NCBI RefSeq assembly: GCF_029784165.1 | Contig: NC_073695.1 | Coordinates: 194,578,857-194,642,856 of the forward strand | DNA from: Wyeomyia smithii | Lineage: Eukaryota; Arthropoda; Insecta; Diptera; Culicidae | Length of the DNA: 64,000 nt | Reading direction: 5' to 3' | Part shown: positions 34,271 through 47,278 of the stretch, piece after piece | Numbering within the stretch: the stretch's first letter is position 1 | How the letters are laid out: every line of letters starts with the position of its first letter | Notes under the pieces: generated by a model | Seen by the model: only the letters and a program-made list of their open reading frames with translations | What the model was told of the DNA's origin: nothing | Database searches by the model: none | Translations under genes and position numbers: made by a program

Positions 34271-37200
34271 ATGGATAATTCACCGCATTTATCACCATCA
34301 TTATCAGAATCGATTCCGGATGTCCAAAATAGGCCTTCGGGGAGATGCCTCGCGTTGCAGTGGAACCTCCGTGGTCTACGCGCTAACAAGTGTGAGTTAA
34401 AGCAACTCATTGCGGACTATCAACCTACTGTAATAGCCATTTAAGAAACTATGGTCAACGCCGAAACTATACCCGCAGATTTCATTGGGAAGGATTACAC
34501 ACTACTGGTTGAAAGCGGCCCCAGCCATACGTGGACCCATGGGGTTGGCCTGGCAATCCGCGAAGGGATCCCTCACGAAAGACTCCAGATCCAGACCACC
34601 TTGCAGGCGATAGCGATTCACATGCAGATACCCACAGCTGTTACGGTGGTTTCAATCTATCTTCCGCCTAACACAGGACACATCGGTGACCAACTGGCAG
34701 AGCTCCTCGAGCAGCTGCCTGAACCAGCTCTGGTACTAGGGGACTTCAACGCACATCACCCTGCATGGGGATCCTGTCGTGCAGACACCCTCGGTCGGTT
34801 TATTGCCGAAAAAGCTCTAATGAGAAAACTCGTGATCTTAAACGATGGTTCTCCTACTCGCTTGAACCTTGCTAATGGCTCCATGTCATCGATCGATCTG
34901 TCACTCTGTTCGGACTTACTCGCCCCGAAACTAGTCTGGAAAGTCCTACCCGACACGCACAACAGTGATCACTTCCCTATCGGAATATTTTTCCCCGGGT
35001 GGTCACAGTCTGCAAAGGCTAGGCAAAAATGGCTCTACGATCGTGCAGACTGGAGCCAGTTCGAACGGCTAACCTCAGCTTCAATCCGACCCGGCGCTTT
35101 GCTCGATTTGGACACCTTCGTAGAGCGGATACTGTTGGCAGCAAAAGCAAGCATTCCACAGACAAGCGGAAAGACGGGTCCCAAGGCGGTACCATGGTGG
35201 TGCCCGGAGGTTAAAATCGCTATCAAACTTCGAAGGAAAACTCTGCGAGCCCTACGGCGGCTTACTGGCCCTGCATGCGTTCCAGCAAGCTCGAGCAACT
35301 GCAAAAAAGGCTGTCCGGGACGCCAAAAGACAATCATGGGAAACCTTCGTGGCCAAAATCTCTCCTACAAGTTCGACGACGGAATTGTGGCAGTGCATCA
35401 ATACACTGGGTGGCAAACGCCGCCATAACACTAAAGCTATTCGAGGCCCATCAGGTCCAACTGACGATCCTGCAGAAGTTGCTGAAATACTGGCTCACCA
35501 CTACAACGAAAGGTCAGCAACCTCCAGCTACCCAAAAACATTTCAAATAGCAAAGGCAAAAGCTGAGCGCAGTTTCTCCAACCCTGCGACCGGTGTTTAT
35601 AAGGAATACAACGCGGATTTTACCCTCAGTGAACTCATCTGGTCGCTCGATAAAGGGAGAAGTCTCTCCACAGGCCCCGACTCAGTCGGGTACCCAATGC
35701 TAAGACGGCTTCCTTTGTCAGTAAAAACTGCACTTTTGGAGCTGTTCAACCGGATCTGGCACAACGGTGTTTTCCCGAGCAGTTGGCGGACTGGTATCGT
35801 CATCCCAATACCCAAGCCAAACTCAACCGAAACTGGACCGGCGGCCTTTCGACCCATTACACTCATAAGCTGCATATCCAAGGTCTTCGAAAGGATGATT
35901 AATAGGAGACTAATTACGGAACTGGAAGCCAATGGACGACTCGACAGACGACAACATGCCTTTCGATCCGGCCACGGGACTGACACGCATTTCGCGAACC
36001 TAGAAAGGTACCTACCAGACAAAGACGAACACTGTTTGATCGCGTCGCTGGATATTTCCAAGGCGTATGACACTACCTGGAGGCATGGCATTCTGAGGAC
36101 TTTGAAGAAATGGCGTGTATCAGGACGGCTATTCAACATACTGGCCAGCTTCTTATCGAATCGTACGTTTCAAGTAGCGGTAGCAGGGCAACTATCACAG
36201 ATACATACACAAGAGAACGGAGTCCCGCAAGGCTCTGTTTTATCCGTCACTCTATTCCTCGTAGCAATGCAACCGGTTTTTCAAGCTGTTTCTAACGGAG
36301 TCCAGATTCTTCTCTACGCTGATGACATCTTGCTGGTTGTGACTGGCTCTAAAAAACAAAGGCTAATTCGGAAACTACAAACTGCAGTCAACGCGGTCGT
36401 CAAATGGGCAAAAAGCATCGGCTTCGCAATATCGCCGACCAAATCAACCATCTTTTATGGGAGCCCCAATCTTCGCCGACAACCAAAGAAAGACATAACT
36501 ATTGACCGCATCCCTGTTCCAAAAACAAACCAGCTCAAAATCTTGGGAGTTATATTAGATCGAACTTTCAGCTTTAGAGCCCACTGCAGGCTGACCGTTA
36601 AAAATTGCGCCACCAGACTACGCATTTTGACCATCGTTGGAGCAAGACTACCTCGAGGTGCCCGTCGCTCACTTCTGCAAGTAGGATCGGCGATTATCAC
36701 ATCACGCTTACTCTATGGAATGGGAATAATTAGCAGAGGAGACTCGACCGTGAAACTATTAACACCAACATACAACCGGATGGTCAGACTCGCTTCCGGA
36801 GCCTTCGTCACTAGCCCTACACTCGCTATAATGGCCGAAACCGGAGTACTGCCTTTCGACCTGCTTGTTTTACAACTTCTAGCACGACTAACAATCCGGC
36901 TGCAAGAAAAAAACTGCGACGCTTCGAACTTCCCAGTGGCCCGCAGAACTAGAGATCTTTTCACTAGAAAGACCAATTCGACCATTCCCAACACCTGCCG
37001 ACGGCCAAGATCAACAGACCGTGAATGGAATGCACCGAAACCGCTTATAATATGGGACGTGAAGCAACAAATCAGAGCTGGTGACCCTCCAGATAAGGTT
37101 CGCCCCGTAGCACATGAAGTAATTGAGCGACGCTTACACGGGTACACCCTGCTCTACACCGACGGGTCCAAAGGCGACGAAACAGTTGGGTCAGGCTTGT

Positions 37201-37920
37201 TCGGGATAGGCATTTCAAAATCGGAAGCACTACCACAACACTGTAGCGTTTACTCTGCGGAGGCTCACGCTATTAACATGGCACTTAAGTTCCGGCACTC
37301 AACCCCAATAGCCAACAGATTCTGCTAGCTGCCTATCTGCTCTCGAATCCGGTAAATCTAGTCATCCCTGGATCCAAAACATCGAGAAGGCCATACGGAA
37401 CAGAAACGTCCAATTCTGCTGGATTCCTGGCCACACCGGTATCCAAGGAAATGTCATGGCTGACCATCTGGCGAAACAAGCCAGAAATAACAACCCACAG
37501 GAAGCCCCCATACCAGCCATGGATGCAGTAAGGGAAATCAAACACACCATACGACAGCAATGGGACCTCATTTGGCACGCATCACGGGACATAAAACTAC
37601 GCGAGATTAAACACACCACCAACCCATGGAACGACAGCAAAAATGCAGCAGACCAACGGGTGCTAACACGACTCAGAATCGGACACACTAGGCTTACTCA
37701 TGGGTTCCTGATCCAAAAAGCTGATCCACCTGAATGCGAATGTTGTGGAACCACTGTGGACGTTCGGCACATCTTGCTGGACTGCAGAAAATATCAAGAC
37801 GCACGGATAAATGCCAACATCGATGCATCGAGTCTCCAAACAGTTCTCAAGAACAACACAGATGATGAAAACAAAGTTATAACGTATCTCAAAGAATCCA
37901 ATCTGTACAACCAGTTATAA
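34271..37920 (+). pseudogene. I-clade LINE ORF2 (endonuclease, reverse transcriptase, RNase H), broken
   Basis: The ATG at 34271 opens MDNSPHLSPS. The APE-type endonuclease begins LQWNLRGLRANKCELKQL. A TAA at 34442-34444 stands where the Gln before the catalytic Glu (xET) is expected, consistent with CAA to TAA. The endonuclease continues with VLGDFNAHHPAWGS and HNSDHFPI. A one-base frameshift lies near 35262. The RT follows with FRPITLISCISKVFERM, SLDISKAYDTTW, VPQGSVLS and YADDILLV (about 36315). RNase H begins YTDGSK (about 37156) with SAEAHAINMAL. A second frameshift sits near 37312, before the next RNase H Asp and PGHTGIQGNVMADHL (about 37426). A zinc finger CECCGTTVDVRHILLDC precedes the stop at 37918-37920. 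Confidence 0.9.
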
Positions 37921-37987
37921 TATTATATCTTCAGACACGAATGCACACAATATGTGTAAAGTGTCTTTAATAAAATTAAAAAAAAAA

Positions 37988-37999
37988 ATGCTATTTTTC
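37988..37999. repeat. Right target duplication of the I-clade LINE
   Basis: ATGCTATTTTTC directly after the terminal A-run, identical to 32933-32944. Confidence 0.9.
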
Positions 38000-38569
38000 A
38001 ACATAACTTGAAATTTTTCACCTATTTTTGTAAGAAAGATACTACAAATACACTAAAATTTTAAAATAATATTCAATTACGAATCAAACAAAAGTGGTTT
38101 TGTGAAAATCGGTGAATATTTGGCTGAGTTATAGGGTTTTCAAGAAAACCAGATTTTTTGTCATCTAACGCACAATTGTTTCACGGTGCTACATATATCG
38201 GTGCAGGTATCTGTTGGAGTTTTTTCTATCCGCCAAAAATAAAAATTATATGAAAAAACTATCACCTAAACAGATAGTCTTTGGTTAAAAGTACAATATT
38301 CAGATAATTCGTAAGGAAACATCAAACTCCAAACAAACTCCTTCGTTCCGGTTTATAGCAGTCAAAGCGTCTACTGAAATACCTTTATGAAGGTATTTGG
38401 ATTTGAAAAACGACATTTATATAATTACCTAAATACTTCGGGTGGAAAATGATTTTCACGCACCTCGATCGCGGTGTTTGATATCGCTCGTTTTCGTAGC
38501 GAGCGATGTTTTCACGCGCTGATCGCACAGATTCGCGGTATTTTAAAAGAAAGATAATCATCGCAACAT
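38000..38569. other. Right flank of the I-clade insertion, unassigned
   Basis: AT-rich, with no gene recognised. Near 38475-38515 there is a small inverted word, CGCTCGTTTTCGTAGCGAGCG. Confidence 0.35.
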
Positions 38570-38896
38570 CGTTTGATTCCGTCACTTGTCACGGTGACGC
38601 AACCCTTCCTTTCCGTGGCAGTCGTGGATATGCAGAGGAAAACTCGGTCTCCGGCAACAACGACTGTTACACCTCCTTCTTGACAATATCCTTCCTCACT
38701 CTAACGATCGTAAAGACGTGGCCGGCGCCGTTATGGATCTATTCAAAGCAAAAGCTACTGAATTGTTGTGCATTGAAATTGTTAAACTAATCCCAAGTCG
38801 CTATATACGTTGGTCTCTGTGCAACTTCATTAGCTCAGATCCATCACGGAAGAGCAATTACGAAATGTGCGGTCGTTCAAGCTCAAGTTCAAGCAT
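38570..38896 (+). mobile_element. Retroposon family B, copy 3
   Basis: It shares about 330 bp with the minus-strand copy at 18745-19075 and ends in GGTCGTTCAAGCTCAAGTTC then AAGCATGC, a TCAAGC-type hexamer tail. No target duplication was fixed. Confidence 0.65.
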
Positions 38897-39947
38897 GCAT
38901 TATGTGTTTCACTAAACAAATTTTGAACATTACTTTCTTCATTTATAGGTGAAGTTTTCCCCAAGTTGTTGGTATAGTAATTGGTATTTATCTTGTCAAT
39001 TGCAAACTAGGAAAAAAATTAGCTGAAAATCAATTGGAATATCAGCGGCTCTATCACAAAGTAGCTTTTGTAATCTAGTTGCTTCAGAACGGTTTTCAAC
39101 AACTATGTCTTGATTGACTGGTGAAGTATTATCAGTCTGTGGTAGAGCGTATCTGCAACGAATTTTGATCACAATTCCAATTAGGTAAATACAATATTTC
39201 CTCGTTTGCGATGTTTATTACATACCCACGTTGTAAGTGGCCCCATCTTTATTCAAGTTATGTTATTCTCTCAATTTCGCGAAGAGATTTCCAATTGTTT
39301 TGGGCATTCTCAAAGAAAAAAAAGATTTCTAACTACCTGAAACTTTTCCATGATCTGTACCTACGTGAAATCCATCATTACGTCAAGCCCAGGCAAAGTC
39401 TCAGAAGTAAGCTGTTCCGATCATGATGCGAAACGGGCCTTCAAATTCAATCAATAATTCCAACTTTAATGCAAATATTTCTCACTATAGAAGCATTTTA
39501 TTGAAAAATGTACTAGATGTTTCGAATGTTTGATTTCATTATCACTGTCTGTAAACAAGGCATGATAGCAATCGTAAGGGCAAATTGTTCTCTGAAATGG
39601 ATCATTTTTAAGACTTTCTATCTAATAGTATTGTTAAACAATTCTCAATGAAACTTTCTGAATGTCACCAGGAAAAGGTTGTTTGATGATACCGGTAAAT
39701 ATTTGAAATAAATTTTCTTTAAACAGTGACCAATCTTACATATTAAAAATTGTTGCGATCGTGGTACATTTTCTGACTGTTCCGATCATGATACAACCTC
39801 CTACTACATCATTCGAATATGATTTTTCGAAAAAAAAAAAAAGATTTACCCTTAAACTTTAAAATTTATTTTGAAAAGCATGCAAAGCTTGACGGGTAAC
39901 TCCTAATACCGAAGCAAGCTGTTCCTGCGTATGACATGAATCTTTAT
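38897..39947. other. Unassigned AT-rich interval
   Basis: The word GTTCCGATCATGAT occurs at about 39416 and 39779. No gene is supported. Confidence 0.35.
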
Positions 39948-39949
39948 TA

Positions 39950-40614
39950 GAGTGGTGTGGAAAACATTTCATTATCGAATTTCAAATATCGACTATGTAC
40001 ATTTTGTTTATTGGCCAAAAAAATAATCTGTGCAAATTTCAGCTCAATCGGACATGATTTAGGTCAAAGTAGCGACTTCTCGACCCTCGAAAATCCACCA
40101 AGGGGGGAGTATATGAAATTGTGAAAATCGAAACTTTTTTTCGATGCCGAAAAATATATAAAACGTCGAGATGTGGTGTTATCTCGAATAAAAATTTTTG
40201 GCCTGAAATGGACCTTCTGGGACTTTTCTGGGCAACCGAAGATTTAATATTTGCGAACTGGCGAAAAATTCGTTACAAACCAGATGTAAATAATTTTAAT
40301 GTTTGCCTATTCGACATCTAAAACTTGATTTATAACAAAGATGGAACAACTAGTAAGAGGGGTGGCGATTTTTAGTTTCACGCATTAAGGCAATTGGCAT
40401 CGAAAAAAAAAATAGCTTCAATTTTCCCAATTTTATTGTACTATCCCCTTGGTGGATTTTCGAGGGACGAATATCACAACTTTGAGCGCTTTGAGACACC
40501 CCTAAATCATGTCCGATTGAGCTGAAGTTTTGCACAGATAGTTTTTTTTGGCCAATAATCAAAATGTACATGGTCGGTTTTCGAAATTCGACATGACCCT
40601 TTTCGCTGCCACCC
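39950..40614. mobile_element. Non-autonomous DD37E-family element (TA-flanked, long inverted repeats)
   Basis: Left and right ends are inverted repeats of about 150 bp. Matching pairs include TGTACATTTTG (39995) with CAAAATGTACA (40559), CTCAATCGGACATGATTTAG with CTAAATCATGTCCGATTGAG, and CCCTCGAAAATCCACCAAGG with CCTTGGTGGATTTTCGAGGG. TA flanks both sides (39948-39949, 40615-40616). The 280-bp centre matches 6077-6440 of the transposase-bearing relative, so this is an internally deleted derivative. Confidence 0.8.
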
Positions 40615-40616
40615 TA

Positions 40617-43600
40617 ATCCCCATCGAGAAATTTCTCCAATTCAGCGTCTTCGGAGATTTATGACGTTTCTTCACGCAGACAATCCTCAACATCGAAATT
40701 ACCCGTTTCAAAGCGAGGTTGTTTCACTAAGTACAGCATTTTTGTAACCTTTTTTCAACTCTCGATGCGCTTCAGCCACCGTTTTCCTTTATTTAAATTT
40801 GAAAAGTAACGATTCCTGCAAATGGCGATTATTTGGTACCAAATCAGACATTTTCACACAACTGATTTATGACTTCGAAATGTAATAACTGAAGTGTAAA
40901 GTGTTGTAGGGTCACGAAAAATTAAATCGTCAAAAAATTCCAGGTCAATCGTACAGCAGCTCCTTCCCTTCGCCGGAATAAACTGCCGTTACAAGACAAC
41001 TTGTTTTCCGTGAGAGAAACGCGTCCGCATGGTAGCGAAATAAGTAGGCGATAAAAAAAGGATAACGATAAAGTTTCCTTTTTTGGTATTTATAGGTGAC
41101 AGCAACAAAGCCAAGAATTAAAATGCTAGAGAATGACAAGGAGGAAAATCTAAAAACGAAATTGTTTGCGGGGTTAGAGAAGACTTGGTTTCCGGGCGGT
41201 TATTATTTTTCCCCAACGTATGAGGACTTATGTATTACAAGTCCCAAGATCAAATTTTTATCAGCATCCTAATAAGCAGTGATGCATAACCCCAATATTG
41301 AAAAAAATGAAGATCGAAGGCACTGGTGGGGTCTGAACCCTAATCTACACTCTCCCCTTATTCTATTTTTTACATTAGTCTATGTTTCAGTATTACTTTA
41401 AAGATTACTAGTAACGTGAACATACGATTAACTAAGCTATGGAATCTTGAAAAATTTGAGTAAAAATTTCAGTAAATAAACCTAGACTCGAGCAAAAATT
41501 ACAAAATGGTAGAAACTAGCAAATGTGAACGAACATGAATGAGAATGATTGAGTTCTCTTTATTAATAAATCATCAACAATAGTAATTGTGAGGCATGCC
41601 TGATTTTAAATCGAAACCAGAAACTCCCGATCATCTCAGCCCACAGTGCCAAGTGATTCGCAGGTTAGCACAAGCGAACCAACATTGCTCTTTACTTCTC
41701 GTTTTTGGCTCAGCGCGTTTCACCTAGCTGTGTTTGTGTCCTTCCTCACCCGCTCCCCCGCCTGGCCACAACAAGCGGCAATGTGTGCCACTATGACGCT
41801 GCACTTGAAAGTTCTTCCCCACAATGACGAAAGCAACTGCCGCCCGCCGTTCACCATTCCCTAGTCGCGGACTCGGCACACGCCCCAAGCAGAAACGAGT
41901 TGGTATAGTTTTCCATTTTCGCTTCTGCGAGCGTTTTCCGTTTTGCCCGTGAAGGAGGACTCCATCTACAACCATTACTGCGATGTTCGTCATTGATAGA
42001 TATTATTCCGTTTTATCATTTTTTATTGGTCCTATTGCTCTAACTTGCCCGAGATATTCTGGATAGCCTTTCGCTTTCGATGACGACGACGACGACAGCG
42101 AATCCTTTGGGTCTCGCTTCCAATTGCGTATACATATACAGCTAGGTGGCCTCACGGGAACTTTTCCTACTGCGAAGTTCAGTCCTTTTCGCTCCGTACA
42201 AGATTCAACCCGGAAGCTACAAAATGATTGTTGTGTAATTGAATCCGGCAGCTCAGGTCCGGTTTTTGATGATGTTCTGTACTGAAGTGGCAAGAAGAAA
42301 TAGCACACCTGCGCAGGAACGGAAGGTGTGTCGCGAATTCTTTCGGGTTTTCTTTTCCGATTTTTCACATGCCGAAGGCACTCTTCGATATGAAACGCTT
42401 TTTCGATAACCGAACACGCCGTAATAATTCAGGACCATGGGACATGCATGAAACACATGTCGATTGAGATGAGGTGCAAAAGTTTGTTTGATGGGATCTC
42501 TTTTCGTGTTGTCCTTCCGATTTGCGTCACCGCTGTACTGATAGCAGATGAGTAGGAGTAGGGAGGTTCGCGTCAATGTGGTTTCTCGTTTAGGTGAGAT
42601 GGTTATAGAGAGGATTTAGTAAATTTGAAGAAATTTAAACTAAAATTATCTAGTGATGGAGGTATTGTTTTCGTGTTCTAGTTTGCGTAGAATTTTGTAC
42701 GAAAAGCTATCAAAGCTATAACTTTTCATAAAGGCGTTTTGAGAACATTTGAAATATTTCAAATTTTTAAGCTGGTACATATGAAATATTTCAGAAACAG
42801 ACGGAATTCGCGCTAACTCGGCAAGCATTTTCTTAAAATTCAATGAAACTTTGCAGGTGTTAGTTCTGAGCTAAGAGTGCTTTTAGAAAGGGTAACTTCA
42901 CTCCATGACGAGTTTCATCGATTGACGTCATACATTCATTTCACGATCAGAAACGAACGAGTTCGATTATGGCCAACCGCCCCTACAGTCCAGCCCAACG
43001 TGCATCGCATCCTTGGCAGCAATACCGCGAGGAAAACCGAGCAAATGTGATATATTTTCCATTCGAGTGTTTGTTAAGCTGGTAATCGCGTTTGCTATAT
43101 ACTTGCCAGGATAATAACCCAGCGCGGTGAAACAACGGCCAGTCACACTGCGAGCGCGGTCCGTTTGACGGAATCGTCTTCGGCCAACGCTTCGCAACTA
43201 TAATCCGTAAACCTTGAAAGTTTATTCTTGGGAACAATTGTTGCTTTATTCAATACAAACAAACACACTCCCCCTGCCTCCCTTTGTACACCAACACCGG
43301 CCTGTCCATATTGTTCTTGCTTTTCCTTTTATCGAGCTTACTCGCAGTTTTTCCACCGCTCGTTATTTAAATACCGGCGACGAATACGCCTTTTGAGTAC
43401 ACTCCAATGCCAACCATATTGCCATGCGATTCTATCATCGACTGTTTCCGAGCAACATAGTTATAGGACTTTATGTTTATTACGGAAAACTATAGCTTCG
43501 CCGTTGATTCAGTGCAGGTACGTAAGAGAAGTGGTTCCTAGCGAAAAGCAATGCAGGATGAAAATGCGTTGGATAACCATCGACAGAACTGATGAATAGT

Positions 43601-43700
43601 TCGGTATAATAGGTATTCGAATTTATTTTTCTAATTATCATAATTGTCAACAAAAATAACATACAGTTCAATTAGTTCAGATTGGTTTCATATAGGTAGG
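40617..43700. other. Unassigned interval with GC-richer islands
   Basis: Islands at about 41640-42360 and 42960-43240 are richer in G and C and hold overlapping open frames on both strands. A GACGACGACGACGAC repeat lies at 42077-42094. No domain or splice structure could be recognised. Confidence 0.35.
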
Positions 43701-46033
43701 TTTACCATATATGAAGCTACCAGAAGCAGAGCAGAGCGCTTCCTTGTCGTCGTTATGAACCAACTATAAAAGGGCTTCTTCAACAGTTGGAACTACAGAA
43801 CGACGATAGCGTTGACCCCGTTGTTCCCTCTAGCAGGGAACATATCCAAACTCGCTTGCCGGAGACTGTAGGTGAAGGACGCTTAGCGAACCAAGAGCTT
43901 CAAAGGCTTAAATGCTCTCCGGGGAGTGCTCATGCACATGCGTCTTTTGAAATTCTCGTTCGCACTCGGTGGCACAGTGCTGCTGGGATATCGCAAAGCA
44001 TCAGCTATATCTATCAGAAGATAAGTTGAAGCTATACAATGAGCGCCTAATGAAATTTGTGGGAGCTGGTGAAGCCATCATTTCGGTCACAAGTCACAAA
44101 GGGAAGTTTCAGGGAGCCCCCTTGGGGTGCAATAAAAACTTGCCAAGAATAATGAAGCAGTCTACATCAAGAGGAATAATGCACAACTTCAAGAACCTTA
44201 CTTGTTGGACTTTGAAATAAGCATGACTGAATGGAGTGGTTAGAAAATAACTACGGACATGCTTTGGGATCCGGAAGTCCGGAATGGCCCTCGGCAGCTT
44301 GTAATGCGCATGTTTCCTGCAATAGTTTTAATTAAATAATCGTTAGTTCTTGTTTATTTTGATGCAATATAGAGAAAATTTAAAACCAGTTCAGCTAGGA
44401 TTTGCTTTTTTTCTGAAAACGTCAACCCTGATGCGGCAACTAAATGTGACTGATGACAAGTGCTTGGCCTAGAGTAAAAAAAGGGAAACAAACCGAAGAT
44501 AACTGCAAAAGGACGTGATTTGAAGTTTTATTAACGGTCCGGAAAAGATCCATTTAGAATTACCACCTAGCAAAAGAGACAAGATGGGATTCGCCTCCTG
44601 ATGTGCTGTGTTGTTCCAGCTGCAGCACATATGTAATGTAGAAACAGCAGCTCCCATTCTAACTAACCGACTAGCTGTTGGCCTTTGGTTGGAATAAGCA
44701 ATTCGAAACAGTAGATGAACTTTCCTGTGCATAAAAGTAATCTGTCGGATAAAAGCGAAAGCATGGTCTTACCTTCGGCTAGTGTGTGTCTATGAGGGCT
44801 TTTGCTATTAACGATCGTAGTGATGATGACAAAGCATGATGCATCAAATAAATGGAAATTTAATAAATAATGAATAGCAGTCTGTACCACTTTAGCACTG
44901 CAACATTGAATATACGGATTATTCATAACTCAACATATCTGATGAAATATATCTAAACTTTGTTTCAGCATAAGCTATAAACTATGACGATTTCAATGTG
45001 TTCATTTTTCGTGTGTCATAAAAAATAATTTGGAACGGTTCAAGCTGACTAACAACGGCTGAATCATTTGTACATACATACAACTCTATTTTGAACTATG
45101 ATGTTGTTCATGGTGAGAATGACCTTCTATAATCTGTTTTTTTTTTCGTGATGGGTATTTTCGTCACTGCGACCAATTTTCTGATATTTTGTGACATATT
45201 CCCCCTTTTTAATTTTGCTAAGTCAGGATAACGTATCACTATTGGAAGTGGTCGTCACAGTCTGGCCAATAGCATTAGTCCAGTCCGGTATTATACTTCT
45301 ATACTATAATCTGTTGAGGTTGCTTTCACGCTTTTTTGCAACTAATTTTACGACAGTTACTTGGTGTATGAAATCTTTCATGTAATTTCAAATCAGGAGC
45401 GGTTTGTGAGTAACTTTTGCAACTAATATCGTTGAAGACAGTGAAGCTCGGGGTTTAGTCCTACGTGCAGCGTAATTTTAATGCAACACATAAATAGTGT
45501 TACCAATCTCGCTCATGATTTGCATGCAATACAAGATATCAGTAGTGTTCTCACTTTTACTGACATCACACACTGGAATATTTTTCGTTCGAGCTGTTTT
45601 TCGTCTTTTTGTACCTTCTTCGTTGCTCAATAGACCTATTTACATACAAATCGTTGAGGAAAACATAAACAAATCATCAGTTTATTTGCAATGCTATGTT
45701 TTTAGCAACTGGACAAATATTCAGTTGAACACTTATTGAACATTCAAACTCGCTTCTGAATATTCCTTTCATCCGTGACCACAAGCTGAGAGAAGCTGCA
45801 GAACATAACCGATCAAAGTGTCTGGGGTCGAATTTTGGCCTCTGGTTATCATCCCGGTTCCAAAAATACCCGGTGGGTCGAAATATATGTTTAAAACAAG
45901 GCCCTATATTTTTCAATAGTACAACAGTTAACGTGTGCGGTCAAAAAGGGACAAATATTGCCGATTTTACATGGGTTCACACGCACTGACGAAGCTACCC
46001 ATGCAGCATCAATCAAAGTAACCCATGAGTCAA
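43701..46033. other. Unassigned interval
   Basis: ACTATAAAAGGGC at 43763 resembles a TATA box. An open stretch from 43787 and a second at about 43969-44220 have no recognised domain and no convincing start. Confidence 0.3.
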
Positions 46034-46670
46034 TAGAAAAAGTAGGAGGGTGGTATCAAAGACACGACCGCATGACGTAGGACTACGGTATTGTTCTATG
46101 TTTTTAGCTATCAGTGAATTTTTTTGTGCTGGGACCAGTGCTTTTCAAAGGATCGCAAGTTGACTGTTAAAACACGAAAGCGAACGCCTTCCGCAGTCAA
46201 CTTGACTGCTCGATATAGTCAAGCGATCGGCCAGAGAGAAAACAGTCAAAGTAAAGTTGATCGTTTTTTTAGTTTCTAGGTGGCGGTCATTCGCTATGGC
46301 AGCGCTCGTTAATTACGTTCACTCTCCGATTATGTGTACAACAACAAATCGTTTACAAAGTCAGATCGGTTGTATTCGTTAGTGTCGGCTGTGCTTGAAA
46401 AGAGAGGTAGTGATTGGCTGCTCGGTATGATTTAGACAATCAATGTTATTTACCAATTTTTTAATAGTGTATCTCAAACAATAGGTTGTTTTTGTTACAT
46501 AAATTTAACCGTAAAAGAATTTCTGACCGATTGATGCCAGAACCTTGATAATCCGATTATAAATGACTGAAATATAAGCGCCCAAAACCTGACCACTTAT
46601 TCCTGGTTGAATTCCTAGATTTTCAAATTCAGGTACCTAACTTCCAGATAGACGTAGTCCTACGTCAAAA
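46034..46670 (+). repeat. ACGACCG repeat family, copy 2 (complete?)
   Basis: The left end AGTAGGAGGGTGGTATC, ACACGACCGCATGACGTAGG and ACTACGG is balanced by GACGTAGTCCTACGTC at the right end (46651-46666), which inverts GACGTAGGACTAC at 46074. Relatives are at 55092-56012 and, split, at 8239 plus 13386-13700. The limits are approximate. Confidence 0.6.
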
Positions 46671-47047
46671 ATTTCACAGCTCTAACAATCAGAGCATCAA
46701 GCGAAAGCCCGGTTTCGGGCGGTCGACGACCCTGAGCGTGAAAGCATGCCAACGAGAACAGTATGTAACCATTACAACTAGTAAATAAGAAAATTGAACC
46801 AAAAATAAGAGTTTGAGTATACTCCTTCCTTCAATATAAACACTTATTTTCTTTAATTAACTTGCTATCAAATTTATGACGAGAAATACCATATTGCCAG
46901 ACATTGAGAAGCGGGTAAGTGCCAACTCGTCGATCTGTCTGCCTTGTTGCCCTGAGAGTAGCTAGCCGTATCAGTGATGTAATAATTATTTTTGAGAGAA
47001 ACGAAGAGAAGTGTTTCAATACTTCAAAAGTGTTTTGATTTTGAGCC

Positions 47048-47174
47048 GTCCAATACATTGAACATTCGCTAGAGCACCAAATGCGTTATGAACAACATAC
47101 ATTCGAAACAGTGCAATAAATGCTCTAGAAAGACGCAATATTGATGTGGTTACGCACAGTCCAACTTTTGCGTG
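47048..47174. mobile_element. Partial copy of the CACGCAAAAGTTG element (right end)
   Basis: GCTAGAGCACCAAATGCG and the terminal CAACTTTTGCGTG (47162-47174) correspond to the subterminal and terminal parts of the element at 8782-9542. No left end was found. Confidence 0.55.
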
Positions 47175-47278
47175 CATCATTCAAAAAAGTCCATTTTTTA
47201 CCGCAAACGTTAGCATAATACAATTACAATTTTCCTCATTCTGTTGGAGGCTTAGCTAATTTCCAATCAAATACTGTA

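Larger units (their letters stand above)
32945..37987 (+). mobile_element. I-clade non-LTR retrotransposon, essentially full length (5043 bp)
   Basis: The element starts CAGTACTTTGACAGC directly after ATGCTATTTTTC and ends in AATAAAATTA plus a run of A directly before an identical ATGCTATTTTTC. It has a 147-bp 5' UTR, ORF1 (33092-34192) with a zinc knuckle, ORF2 (34271-37920) with endonuclease, reverse transcriptase, RNase H and a C-terminal zinc finger, and a 3' UTR of about 50 bp with an AATAAA signal. Presence of RNase H and a CCHC ORF1 fits the I clade (MosquI/I-factor relatives); other RNase H-bearing clades are not excluded. Two nonsense changes and two frameshifts inactivate it. The intact 5' end and perfect duplication show a full-length insertion. 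Confidence 0.9.

Noticed and set aside
34189..36139. Minus-strand open frames of up to 180 codons under the I-clade LINE
   Set aside because: They are antisense shadows of ORF2, whose plus-strand motifs are unmistakable.
43763..44220. TATA-like ACTATAAAAGGG followed by open stretches
   Set aside because: No initiator at proper spacing, the stretch at 43787 has no ATG start, and there is no recognised protein domain.
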